From Deltaproteobacteria bacterium (GTDB taxonomy: Bacteria; Myxococcota_A; Polyangia; JAAYKL01), in NCBI GenBank assembly GCA_016937015.1, contig JAFGWT010000524.1:1-36352 (forward strand): DNA of 36,352 nt, read 5' to 3'. Every line of letters starts with the position of its first letter. Positions within the stretch are counted from its first letter, which is position 1. A program made the position numbers and the translations under genes. Under the pieces are notes generated by a model, which saw only the letters and a program-made list of their open reading frames with translations, was not told the origin of the DNA and ran no database searches. Below, one piece after another: positions 9,172 to 18,385 of the stretch.

Positions 9172-11364
9172 TTAATAGAGAATGGGTTCCACTATTTCGC
9201 CATTTGCCTGTCCCTGAACGTTTTCGTAGGTTCCAAGGAACTGAGACGTCAGGTCCAGCCAAAGCGCTATGCGATGCAGTTCCTCCTCGCTCAGATCGAC
9301 GCCATTGTGTCCGGATGTGACAAGCGGGTACAGCTTGGACTGACGCGCGCCGACACGCCCCGGAATGGAACGCGGATAACCGTAAAATTCCGGACCGTCT
9401 CCACCATCCTTCGTGCAATACGCCCTGTTGATTTCGGGCACGAAATTGCGGTCGTCATATCCGAATGCATACCCACCTTCGTACAGATTTGTATAGGATT
9501 CGTAGAAACGTGTATCCCACGCCTGCCCGTCTCCAAGACTGAACGCCTGGTTGCCATTGTGACAGCGAACGCAGTTGGCTTCGAGTACAGGCTGCACCAG
9601 CCTGGGATAACTGAATGGCTTCGCGCCAGGTACTGTTTCCGGTTCAATGGTCGATGGCGCACGCATCAGTGCTTTGGGATAGGCCTTGGGTATCGGCGGC
9701 GCAGTGTGACGCGATTCATGGCATCCCTGACAGGTCAGATGGCTGTTGCCGTACGGCACATACGTTTCAGATCGCATGGACTGATAGGCCAGACCGTTCT
9801 CATCCAACGCCTGAAAGTACACCGGAATATCATAGGGCAAATAGAAATAGGCGCTGCCGTCGTCTTCAACCGGTACTGTCCCCAGCACCTGTCGTGTATT
9901 CCGGTTGATAAAATAAGAGACCCGCGGGTTGGCGTTGTTGGGCGTTGTTTTAGGGAGAACCTGAACAATCCGAAGCTGCTTAATTTTCACGTTTTCGTCA
10001 AACGGAATCAGACTGTCGTAAACGTTCATAACAGATACCGTCGCGTTATCGGCGAAGGATGCGGGCATCGGATCGAAGTACAGACCTGTGACAGGAACGG
10101 GTTTGGGCCGCGCCTTTATCGGTATGGGATCCAGCACCGACAGATTGTTGTCTCTGAAGATTTCCTGTTTATTCCCCCAGCGGTCTATTACATAAACGCC
10201 ATAGTGAAGCCCAAGGATATTAAATTCGTTGTAATCAGGCTCGTGGGCCACCAGAAACAGATTTTCATTCAGCGCCCACGGTGTGGCGTAGTACTGCTCG
10301 GCGTTCATTCCCACGGTCGACTCGGGAAATCCGGCGTCTTTGGTAATAACCTCAATGGGCCCCATGCCGTCGTCATCCTCTATATTCGGGTCGACTGTTA
10401 TGATGGAACCAAAACTCTGTGAATGGTGTCCCATCGCAATGCCAACGTATTTATCCGAACCGGGAATAGCTCGCAGCTCCGCGATCATTCTCGGGAGACG
10501 CCATTCATCGTTGGGGTAATTCAGATTGATCGCCCGGGCATCGACGCCATCAGGGGTGGTGATCCATGGACTGTGCATTTGATTTTCACCACGGTCGATG
10601 TAATCCCACCGCGTATAGATTATCATGCCATTGTTGTCCACCGAGGGGTGCCACTCGTTGGTTTCGTGCCAGCTGATGGTCCGGATGTTGCTGCCATCGG
10701 CGTTCATGATATGAAGCGTGTACGTGGGTACGGGGCGCGGATGGCAACGACCGTAACCACCTCGGCGGTCGGATATAAACACAATGCGTCCATCCGGCAG
10801 CCATACGGGGTCAAAATCATTGTTTTTACCGTCTGTGAGCTGCGTCAACCCAGTGCCATCGATATTGACCTTAAAAATGTGAAATGTATTGGTTTCGTTC
10901 CATACCTGAGTAAAGCCCCCACGCTCGGTCCATGCAAACAGAATCTCTTTACCGTCGTAACTCAGATCCGGTGACAGAAAACCACCGTAGTCCAGCTTTC
11001 TTCCTGCGAACCGACCATTTTCGACAGTGGAATTTTCAAGCACATTCCGTACCGTTGGATTTCCGGAAAACGCATTTTGAAGAATAAACAAACCACCTTC
11101 GCTGGCGTTAAAGCCATGGTACTGGTCACACATATGGCCACCGGCGCCGTGATTATTGACCGCGTTCAGGAACGGGCGGCTGACAAAGAGGATATCATCA
11201 AAATCAAATGCAGGGTCATTGAGGTCAATCTGAGCCATCGACCGGCTGCTGAAAGACAGAATGCCTGCGCCCAAAACAACCGCCAAAATAAAAGTCATAT
11301 GATTTACGAAGTGTTTACCAGTCATCATTTCCATATTTCCATTTTTGAATGTCTTCATAGCCAT
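9172..11364 (-). CDS. Exported c-type heme protein with TolB/PD40-like propeller, hydrazine synthase alpha-subunit-like family
   Basis: CDQYHGFNASEGGLFILQNAFSGNP, FLSPDLSYDGKEILFAWTE, FDPVWLPDGRIVFISDRRGGYGRC, HEWHPSVDNNGMIIYTRWDY-type blocks; two CxxCH motifs (CQGCH, CVRCH); N-terminal signal sequence. Confidence 0.8.
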   Translation of the reverse strand: MAMKTFKNGNMEMMTGKHFVNHMTFILAVVLGAGILSFSSRSMAQIDLNDPAFDFDDILFVSRPFLNAVNNHGAGGHMCDQYHGFNASEGGLFILQNAFSGNPTVRNVLENSTVENGRFAGRKLDYGGFLSPDLSYDGKEILFAWTERGGFTQVWNETNTFHIFKVNIDGTGLTQLTDGKNNDFDPVWLPDGRIVFISDRRGGYGRCHPRPVPTYTLHIMNADGSNIRTISWHETNEWHPSVDNNGMIIYTRWDYIDRGENQMHSPWITTPDGVDARAINLNYPNDEWRLPRMIAELRAIPGSDKYVGIAMGHHSQSFGSIITVDPNIEDDDGMGPIEVITKDAGFPESTVGMNAEQYYATPWALNENLFLVAHEPDYNEFNILGLHYGVYVIDRWGNKQEIFRDNNLSVLDPIPIKARPKPVPVTGLYFDPMPASFADNATVSVMNVYDSLIPFDENVKIKQLRIVQVLPKTTPNNANPRVSYFINRNTRQVLGTVPVEDDGSAYFYLPYDIPVYFQALDENGLAYQSMRSETYVPYGNSHLTCQGCHESRHTAPPIPKAYPKALMRAPSTIEPETVPGAKPFSYPRLVQPVLEANCVRCHNGNQAFSLGDGQAWDTRFYESYTNLYEGGYAFGYDDRNFVPEINRAYCTKDGGDGPEFYGYPRSIPGRVGARQSKLYPLVTSGHNGVDLSEEELHRIALWLDLTSQFLGTYENVQGQANGEIVEPILY

Positions 11365-11368
11365 CACC

Positions 11369-13600
11369 TCACTCCTTCATATCCCGGTAGTCCAGTTCCA
11401 GCATATAGGCCTCCAGCTGGTGCAGTTGCTCGTCGGTCAACTGCGTTGTAACGCCATGGAGGTCGCTGGTGTTGTGGGTCGTCAGGACATCCATCAGTGT
11501 GGCGGCCGAACCATCGTGCATGTAGGGAGCAGTGCTCCACATGCCAATGACTGTGGGCGTGTCAAAAGCGTCTTTTTTATCCATGTCGACTTTAGAGCCA
11601 ACATTATAGGTTTGAAGATCCGTGAATGCCACGCCATTGTGGCACTTCGAGCATTCAGCCTCTCCTTCGAAAAGCTTTTTGCCGGCCTGCGCGGCCGCAG
11701 AAAACTGATTTCCCTTGCGATACGGGCTTCGTTCAACCTGTTTGGCATCGAGATATGCGCGAATTTCCGACAGCTGTGATGCGGAGGGCTCAACGAATTT
11801 GATATAGCGGAAGCCGGCCGCAATGGACGCGTCCACATTGGGCCTCGCGCCAGTGGCGATCATCGGTGGGGTTATTGGCGAATAGATGAGCGATTTGGTG
11901 TTTTTTGAATTGCCCATACCGTCATTCAGAAGATCCCAGTTCAACGCATCGGCGCGGCCGCTGGGGTGACAAGTAACACAGCTGAGCCAACTCTGCAGTG
12001 TGCTGGTGGCATCGTGAAACAGCTCCTCTCCGCGACGGAATGCATCCATTTCGGGAGTTTCGCCAACTGACACCACCTCTTCCACCTGGCTGTTTTCAGT
12101 ATTGATCATCATCACTGCCGAGTCGAAATATGCCCCAACCGCAAGCTGGCTGCCATCGGGAGAGATGTCGATGCCACGGGGGCCATCGTGATCTGTCTCA
12201 ATAATTTTTAATACACCGCCGGTCCACAGCGCGCCAAGGTCGTCCTGCAACAATGAAATCTTTGACGGATCCTCCGCAATTTTCAGCCATACATCGGAGT
12301 AAGGTCTGTCGAAATTGCGTTTGTCTCTGGCATATGGGTTAAAGCGTGCCCCTCTGCCGGCGCCTTCAGTCAGAAGTACATGCAATCGGTCCAAATCAAC
12401 CTGAATTACCTGTCTGGTACCGGCAATGCTGACCCAAAGACGATCACTTTCAGGAGAGATGGCTATGCCCCATGGGTCCGCGGCGCCATGCATCAGTCGG
12501 TCGAGCAGCACAGTGGTATAGCGGGTTTTGGTGGTCAGGTTGATAATCGACAGAGCGTTGGTATTAACCCAGCCTTTGGTAATCTGGGTAGTAGGCAGGG
12601 TTACACGGCCAAGAGTATGCACAGCGTAGGCATACTGACCATCCGGCGCACAGCGAATCTGCTGCAGATTGCTGGAACCAAACGGCAGTGCAATTTCCTC
12701 TGAAACACTCTCCGTGCCCAAATCAATGACAGTAATTGTTGATGCCATGCCGTATTGGGATGCATCTCCCGTTGGCAGATGATGACCCACCAGCGCCGAT
12801 GTGCCATCGGGGGTGATGTCGACAAAGTTTGGATAATTTTTTACCGGGATGGTTGCCGTCACATCGCCCAGAGCAATCTCAACAATTACTACCTTGCCTA
12901 ATCCGTATTCAGCGACCACTGCCGTATCTCCGTCAATTGCGATGCCCATCGGTTTGGATCCAACCGATACCCGCTGGGACACGCTGCAGTCTGTGGCGCT
13001 GATTTGGGCGATACTGCCATTGTCATATTCCGATACCCAGACGCTGGCATCGTTTTGCCAGGCCACCCCCTTACCGTAGCCTTCCAGCTCGATGGTACAG
13101 ACCACCATGTCGGTCAGTGCGTCAAGAATATAAAGCGCGCCTTTGGTTGCGTCTGAAATCGCGATCATTTCACCGTTGGGTGAGAAGGAAACGTCGAATG
13201 GAGATCGATATTCAGAAAACTCAATAGGCAAATCCCCATCAGCGTCTGTGTCCGTATCGGTATCTGCGTCAGAGTCGGCATCGGTATCTGCATCAGCATC
13301 GGTATCGGTATCCGCGTCAGTGTCAGCATCCGTATCCGCATCGGTATCGGAATCCGCGTCCGAATCGGAATCGGCATCCGTATCAGCATCGGTATCGGAA
13401 TCCGCGTCCGAGTCAGAGTCCGCATCTGTATCTGAATCAGTGTCGGCATCCGTATCCCCATCGGTATCGGAATCCGCGTCCGAATCGGACGGCAGGGAGT
13501 CGGATCCGCTGTCGTCGCTTTTAGTGTCTTCCGAACAGCCCGATATTGCTGCCAGGAACACGATAGCCATGAGCGAAATGAGTTGGTTTCGAAGCATCAT
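11369..13600 (-). CDS. Lipoprotein with Asp-rich tether, YVTN-type beta-propeller and C-terminal di-heme (MauG/cytochrome c peroxidase-like) domain
   Basis: Lipobox AAISGC-SED; DxDxD tether; propeller repeats ([44 protein letters not shown]); CVTCH and [32 protein letters not shown] typical of MauG/CCP family. AAGGAAGG RBS before ATG 13600/13597. Confidence 0.85.
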   Translation of the reverse strand: MMLRNQLISLMAIVFLAAISGCSEDTKSDDSGSDSLPSDSDADSDTDGDTDADTDSDTDADSDSDADSDTDADTDADSDSDADSDTDADTDADTDADTDTDADADTDADSDADTDTDTDADGDLPIEFSEYRSPFDVSFSPNGEMIAISDATKGALYILDALTDMVVCTIELEGYGKGVAWQNDASVWVSEYDNGSIAQISATDCSVSQRVSVGSKPMGIAIDGDTAVVAEYGLGKVVIVEIALGDVTATIPVKNYPNFVDITPDGTSALVGHHLPTGDASQYGMASTITVIDLGTESVSEEIALPFGSSNLQQIRCAPDGQYAYAVHTLGRVTLPTTQITKGWVNTNALSIINLTTKTRYTTVLLDRLMHGAADPWGIAISPESDRLWVSIAGTRQVIQVDLDRLHVLLTEGAGRGARFNPYARDKRNFDRPYSDVWLKIAEDPSKISLLQDDLGALWTGGVLKIIETDHDGPRGIDISPDGSQLAVGAYFDSAVMMINTENSQVEEVVSVGETPEMDAFRRGEELFHDATSTLQSWLSCVTCHPSGRADALNWDLLNDGMGNSKNTKSLIYSPITPPMIATGARPNVDASIAAGFRYIKFVEPSASQLSEIRAYLDAKQVERSPYRKGNQFSAAAQAGKKLFEGEAECSKCHNGVAFTDLQTYNVGSKVDMDKKDAFDTPTVIGMWSTAPYMHDGSAATLMDVLTTHNTSDLHGVTTQLTDEQLHQLEAYMLELDYRDMKE
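13232..13489 (-). repeat. Hexanucleotide-type repeat coding for (D-S/T/A)n tether of propeller/MauG lipoprotein
   Basis: Encodes [15 protein letters not shown]...DTDADGD. Confidence 0.95.
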
Positions 13601-13795
13601 GAAAGTGGCCTTCCTTGTATTAAAAGTTAAAAAAATGAATTGCCGCAACTTTTGATTATTGGTGTATTTAATGTTCAAAAAAAGGGTGGCTGAGCGAGGC
13701 AGTCTTTTGATTTAAACTGTAAACCACATGAATTTGTCGCTTGATGACCTGTAAACCTGTTGGTTCATCGGCGTGAAAGGGTTAGACTGCCTTCC

Positions 13796-15145
13796 ATGGG
13801 TGCAGGAATTTTATTAATTGAAGATGATGCCGCCGGGCGGGCGCTTGCTGTATTTAATCTGACCAAAGCGGGATATGATGTAACGGCCGTGGCAGATGGT
13901 CAGTTGGGACTTGACACTCTGACTACGCAGAATTTCGATTTGGTGATTACCGATGTGAAGATGCCGGGACTTTCAGGTATCGATGTTCTGAACGCCATTG
14001 GAAAATCCCATCCCAACCTGCCTGTTATTATTATCACCGCTTATGCGAATGTGGCGATGGCGGTGGATGCGATGAAGCTGGGTGCTGAGGATTTTATTGG
14101 AAAGCCCTTTACCCGCGATCATTTGCTTCTTGTGGTGAGTAAAGCGCTGAAACACCGTGCGCTGAAAAACGAACTGAATCAGCTGCGGGCAAGGGCTGGG
14201 GGGATTGAACGCCCTATACTGTCAAAATCCGGGCAAATGAGACAAGTGATTGAAATGACCGATCGCTTTGCTGTTTCGGACGCGTCGGTTCTGGTCACCG
14301 GCCGCAGTGGTACTGGCAAGGAATTAATTGCCCGGCGCATTCACGCACGAAGTTCTCGCCGCGACCATCCGTTTGTACCTGTAAATCTGGCGGCCTTGCC
14401 GGAAAATCTTATTGAATCAGAACTGTTTGGACATGAAAAAGGCGCGTTTACCGGTGCAGTCAATACCCGCATTGGCCGCTTTCGCCAGGCCGACAGGGGA
14501 ACAATATTTCTGGATGAGATCGCCGAGCTGCCGTTTCAGCTTCAGGGTAAGCTGCTGAGGGTCCTGCAGGAAAAAACGGTGGACAGTGTGGGCAGTGACG
14601 CGCCAGTGATGGTTGATGTTCGTGTTGTGGCAGCCACCAACCGCGATTTGGAAAAGGAAGTGGCGGCGGGCCGGTTCAGGGAAGATTTGTATTATCGTAT
14701 AAATGTGGTGCAAATTGAGATACCGCCTCTGGTCGACCGCCCAGATGATATTGAGCCGCTGGTTCGGCAATTTGTCGGAATATTTTCAGAGGGACGGACG
14801 CTCGATATCCCCGACGTTGTGATGTCCGGAATTCGGGCGCACTCATGGCCTGGTAATGTTCGCGAACTGGAAAACGTATGCCAGCGGTTGGTTCTCCTTG
14901 CCCCCGGTGATGCCCTTCGCGCATCGGATTTGCCGTTTGGTAAAACCGCACCATCGGAAAAAAAATGGCATGTGGATGATATACCATTGCCTGCGGAGGG
15001 GATTTCGCTGATGGATGTGGAAAAGGAAATCATCGAAAAGGCGCTCCGCCTGCAGGGAGGCAACGTATCCAAAACAGCCACGTGGCTGCAGATACCACGG
15101 CATGTTCTGGCATATCGAATGGAAAAGTTCGGAATCGAAAAATGA
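13796..15145 (+). CDS. NtrC-type sigma-54-dependent response regulator
   Basis: Receiver domain (LLIEDDAAGRAL...DLVITDVKMPG), AAA+ domain with GRSGTGKELIARRIH, ESELFGHEKGAFTGA (GAFTGA), C-terminal Fis-type HTH. Start at 13796 (MGAGILLIEDD). Confidence 0.95.
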   Translation: MGAGILLIEDDAAGRALAVFNLTKAGYDVTAVADGQLGLDTLTTQNFDLVITDVKMPGLSGIDVLNAIGKSHPNLPVIIITAYANVAMAVDAMKLGAEDFIGKPFTRDHLLLVVSKALKHRALKNELNQLRARAGGIERPILSKSGQMRQVIEMTDRFAVSDASVLVTGRSGTGKELIARRIHARSSRRDHPFVPVNLAALPENLIESELFGHEKGAFTGAVNTRIGRFRQADRGTIFLDEIAELPFQLQGKLLRVLQEKTVDSVGSDAPVMVDVRVVAATNRDLEKEVAAGRFREDLYYRINVVQIEIPPLVDRPDDIEPLVRQFVGIFSEGRTLDIPDVVMSGIRAHSWPGNVRELENVCQRLVLLAPGDALRASDLPFGKTAPSEKKWHVDDIPLPAEGISLMDVEKEIIEKALRLQGGNVSKTATWLQIPRHVLAYRMEKFGIEK

Positions 15146-16275
15146 ATGCTTTTTATACCCCCGCAGGTCCCTTGCGTCACACTGACAGCGAACCGGACAA
15201 ATCTTTGTTAAAACGGATTTTCACCCCCACACTGATTCTCGGCGCGTGGATTCCCCTGGTGGCCGTTAGCCTGTTTCATTATTTTACCGGGCATGATCAA
15301 TTGCATATACACGACATTTTACGTCGTCTCTACTATTTGCCGATTGTTGTTGGCGCGCTGCAGCTGGGATTGCTCGGCGGTCTGCTGTTTGCATTACTGG
15401 TTACCCTGGCGTACATTCCTCATGCGTTCATTTTGCCCCATCATTTCGATCCGGCGGATGGTATCGAAAAAATTCTTGAAATCGGCATTTACTTTGTAAT
15501 GGGCGCCATTGCCGGATATCTGTCAGACCGAGAGCAGCGACAGCGGCGTCGCACAGAATACGCGTTGAGGGAACAGGCAGCGCTGCAACAACAGCTGGTT
15601 CGCGCTGGCCGTTTGAGCGCTCTTGGCCAGACCGTTGCGGGAATTGCCCACGAAATAAAAAATCCCCTTCATTCATTGCTGGGAACCTCGGAAATTGTGG
15701 ATAACGTGGTGCCGGTTGACTGTGACGAACGCCGCCTATGGGAAATCCATGTTTCCGAAATAAAACGATTGCAAAATATTGCGGATCGCTTTTTGTCTTT
15801 TGCAAGACCTTCGCCGTCTGAAATGACGCTGATGGACCTGAGAGATGTGGCCGAGCGGATTCGCGACCTTTACGGGGCGCAGGCCAGACAGAGTGATCTG
15901 TCACTGGCGATTGCATTGCCAGATGGGCCAGTGCACGTGCGCGCAGACAGGGATTTACTGGCGCAGTTGGCAATTAACATCTTCATTAATGCTGAAAAGG
16001 CGATTGGTGCCCGCAAAGGCGGAATCCGATTAAGCGTGGGCACAGAAGTTAAAAACGGTTTAAGAATGGCGTTTCTGCAGATAGAAAACGACGGCCCCCC
16101 TGTTGACATCGCCAATGTGGAGTCCCTCTTTGATCCGTTTTACAGTGGCACGGATAGCACCGGACTTGGACTTTCAATATCTTCCAGAATCGCACAGCAA
16201 CACGACGGGTTTATCGATGTGGCCAACAAAGGGATTGGCGTCGCGTTCACTCTGTATCTGCCAGCAGCCGACTGA
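15142..16275 (+). CDS. Membrane sensor histidine kinase
   Basis: 4 predicted TM helices, H-box GIAHEIKNPLHSLLG, HATPase region (IFINAEKAIG, DSTGLGLSISSRIAQQHDG). ATGA overlap with upstream response regulator. Confidence 0.93.
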   Translation: MNAFYTPAGPLRHTDSEPDKSLLKRIFTPTLILGAWIPLVAVSLFHYFTGHDQLHIHDILRRLYYLPIVVGALQLGLLGGLLFALLVTLAYIPHAFILPHHFDPADGIEKILEIGIYFVMGAIAGYLSDREQRQRRRTEYALREQAALQQQLVRAGRLSALGQTVAGIAHEIKNPLHSLLGTSEIVDNVVPVDCDERRLWEIHVSEIKRLQNIADRFLSFARPSPSEMTLMDLRDVAERIRDLYGAQARQSDLSLAIALPDGPVHVRADRDLLAQLAINIFINAEKAIGARKGGIRLSVGTEVKNGLRMAFLQIENDGPPVDIANVESLFDPFYSGTDSTGLGLSISSRIAQQHDGFIDVANKGIGVAFTLYLPAAD

Positions 16276-16406
16276 ATTTGTTGAAAAAGTGTTCACCGTT
16301 CGCACTTGTTTTGAGGGATTATTCACTTGCAAAATGGGGATTATGACGGCATTGTCCCCCATTATGGATCCCATACGGTCGTAACAGGGGTTAAAGCGAG
16401 GCTACT

Positions 16407-17501
16407 GTGAAAATCACAGCGAATATGGTTACAGTTGCGCGGATTGTGCTGATGCCAATCCCAGGGTATCTGCTCTATCAGGGGATTCCTGAACTGTATG
16501 TCGCACTGGTGGCCATTATTCTTCTTGGCATTACAGACTGGGTCGACGGTCGAATGGCCAGACGGGATGGCCCGACAGTGCTTGGCGGACTTCTCGATCC
16601 CATTGCAGACAAAATTTTCATTGCGGTATGTTTTATTCCGTTTGCAGAACGGGTCCTGCCTGGCACTGAGATGATCGTGTTTCCGGTTTGGCTGCTGATT
16701 CCCATGTTCTGCCGCGATTTTCTGGTGACGTCCCTTCGCACCAGTTTGTCTCTGCGGGATGCCCCCATGCGAACGTCAATGCTGGCGAAATTCAAAACGG
16801 CGATACAGATGACAGCGGTTGGGTATGTCCTTGCGATAGTGATTGGCGCATTGCACTCGCCAGACAGTCTTATTCCGTTTTATGTTTTTGCATCTGCAGC
16901 AGCAGTGCCAATTTTGTACATTTTATATCAGTTAACAATAGGGCCGAGAAAACCGGGGCTTCGCAGCGGGACAATGGCCGGTCTGATGTCGGCATTTGCG
17001 GCCATTAACTTTTTTGGCGGCACCACATGGAGCATTGGCATTCTGGTGTACAGTGTAACGGCATTGACGGTATTCAGCGGATTTTCATATCTGGTGGACA
17101 CCTGGTCCGCACTTAAGGGCAAACCTGGCGGCGTCCGCGAAGCGGGAAGATTTATTCTTGAAGGTATACTTGTCCCCACCGCTTTTCTGTTGCCCATCGG
17201 CATGTACGACACACAGGGTATGAGCACCCTGATTATTCTGGCAATTACACTTGAACTCGCCACGGGGGGACTGGCGAATCTGCTTGCATCCAGAAAGATA
17301 CAGTTGCGTTTCAAATGGATGGTTATCAAGTCCGCATTGGAAGTGCTTCTCGCGGGCGGCGCATTTGTTGTCGGCCATCTGGAAATGGTTCCCTCTTTTC
17401 CGGCGGGGGAAATCCTTCTTTCGCTGGCGACAATGGTGGCAGTTGTCAATGCGCTGATTTCATTTGTGCGGCACAGATCTGTTTATCTCGGGGCCATCTG
17501 A
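16407..17501 (+). CDS. CDP-alcohol phosphatidyltransferase with extra C-terminal membrane domain
   Basis: DGRMARRDGPTVLGGLLDPIADK fits DGxxARx(8)Gx(3)Dx(3)D; GTG start. Confidence 0.9.
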   Translation: MKITANMVTVARIVLMPIPGYLLYQGIPELYVALVAIILLGITDWVDGRMARRDGPTVLGGLLDPIADKIFIAVCFIPFAERVLPGTEMIVFPVWLLIPMFCRDFLVTSLRTSLSLRDAPMRTSMLAKFKTAIQMTAVGYVLAIVIGALHSPDSLIPFYVFASAAAVPILYILYQLTIGPRKPGLRSGTMAGLMSAFAAINFFGGTTWSIGILVYSVTALTVFSGFSYLVDTWSALKGKPGGVREAGRFILEGILVPTAFLLPIGMYDTQGMSTLIILAITLELATGGLANLLASRKIQLRFKWMVIKSALEVLLAGGAFVVGHLEMVPSFPAGEILLSLATMVAVVNALISFVRHRSVYLGAI

Positions 17502-17520
17502 AGTTCGAGAGGAGCCCTTC

Positions 17521-18204
17521 CTACTGATTCATGCAATATTCGAGACAGCTGGCCTGGGCTGCAGGATCCTTCTGATGCGGGGCGCAAATCGTCTCACACT
17601 GGGCTTGTCGCTCCGCTTTCTGTTTCAGATAGAGGGCCTGCTGGGTTGACAAATCATCGGGCGGAATGGATGCCGTTATGCCGCCAATCTGCCCCGAAGA
17701 GGTCAAATTGATAATCGAGCCGGCAGGATACCAGTTTCCGGCCACTTCTCTTTGACTTCCCAGCCGAACCTGTGACAACTTTGGTGACTCAGTCAGATTC
17801 CCGATGAAAAATGCGCCGTCTCCCGCAAAAACTTCAATGTTGCTGATGACGGCAGCATCACCCAGGTTTACTTTACCGTTCCATACAAATTTTCGTTTCT
17901 GTTGAACCAGCTCTATTTCCGATGCGGCCGGGAGGGGAATAGAACCAATATAGATGGTTTCAGAAGGAAATACACTGCAGCTCGTTTTACTGGTTTGCCT
18001 CATAATTGATCCGGCTGGCAGCGACAAACCGGATACTGAAACGGCTTGGGTCAACCGAATCGCGACCGGCTGTCCGGCCAATTCCTCCATTGTTGAGCGG
18101 CTGGACTCTGGAATGGATTGAATCGGGGTGGTCCGACATCCGGAAAGTATTGTGATGAGTACCAAAAGAGAGAAAGAAGAAAATACGAATCTCGCGCAAT
18201 ACAT
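17521..18204 (-). CDS. Putative lipoprotein of unknown function with C-terminal twin CX3C motif
   Basis: SLLVLITILSGC lipobox; C-terminus QCETICAPHQKDPAAQASCLEYCMNQ. Confidence 0.7.
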   Translation of the reverse strand: MYCARFVFSSFSLLVLITILSGCRTTPIQSIPESSRSTMEELAGQPVAIRLTQAVSVSGLSLPAGSIMRQTSKTSCSVFPSETIYIGSIPLPAASEIELVQQKRKFVWNGKVNLGDAAVISNIEVFAGDGAFFIGNLTESPKLSQVRLGSQREVAGNWYPAGSIINLTSSGQIGGITASIPPDDLSTQQALYLKQKAERQAQCETICAPHQKDPAAQASCLEYCMNQ

Positions 18205-18385
18205 GATGCAGCCTTTATATGAATAATGCTTTTAAAATATGGTTACCTAATTAAGCCGTTTGGAATTTTTACTTCCAACGAGTAAACCGGTGCAATCATT
18301 TTCTGCCAAAGGGACAAAAAAAGCAACTGGGACTCAGACCGATAATTTCTGACTACAATGCATCATTGTGCGATTGACAGGGTAA

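Noticed and set aside
9274-10974. Long + strand ORFs (382 aa, 183 aa) opposite the HZS-alpha-like gene
   Set aside because: Antisense to a strongly supported family; long antisense ORFs are expected from codon bias. No recognisable domains.
9172-11364. Interpretation as anammox hydrazine synthase
   Set aside because: Only an alpha-like family member; no beta/gamma subunits or hydroxylamine/hydrazine dehydrogenase in the window, and such homologs are widespread in non-anammox bacteria.
13687-13701. TGGCTGAGCGAGGCA as a sigma-54 promoter for the NtrC-type operon
   Set aside because: GC element is one base out of register and lacks TTGC.
18291-18308. TGCAATCATTTTCTGCCA as a minus-strand sigma-54 promoter for the 17521 lipoprotein
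   Set aside because: GG to GC spacing is 12, not 10; the spacing is strict for sigma-54.
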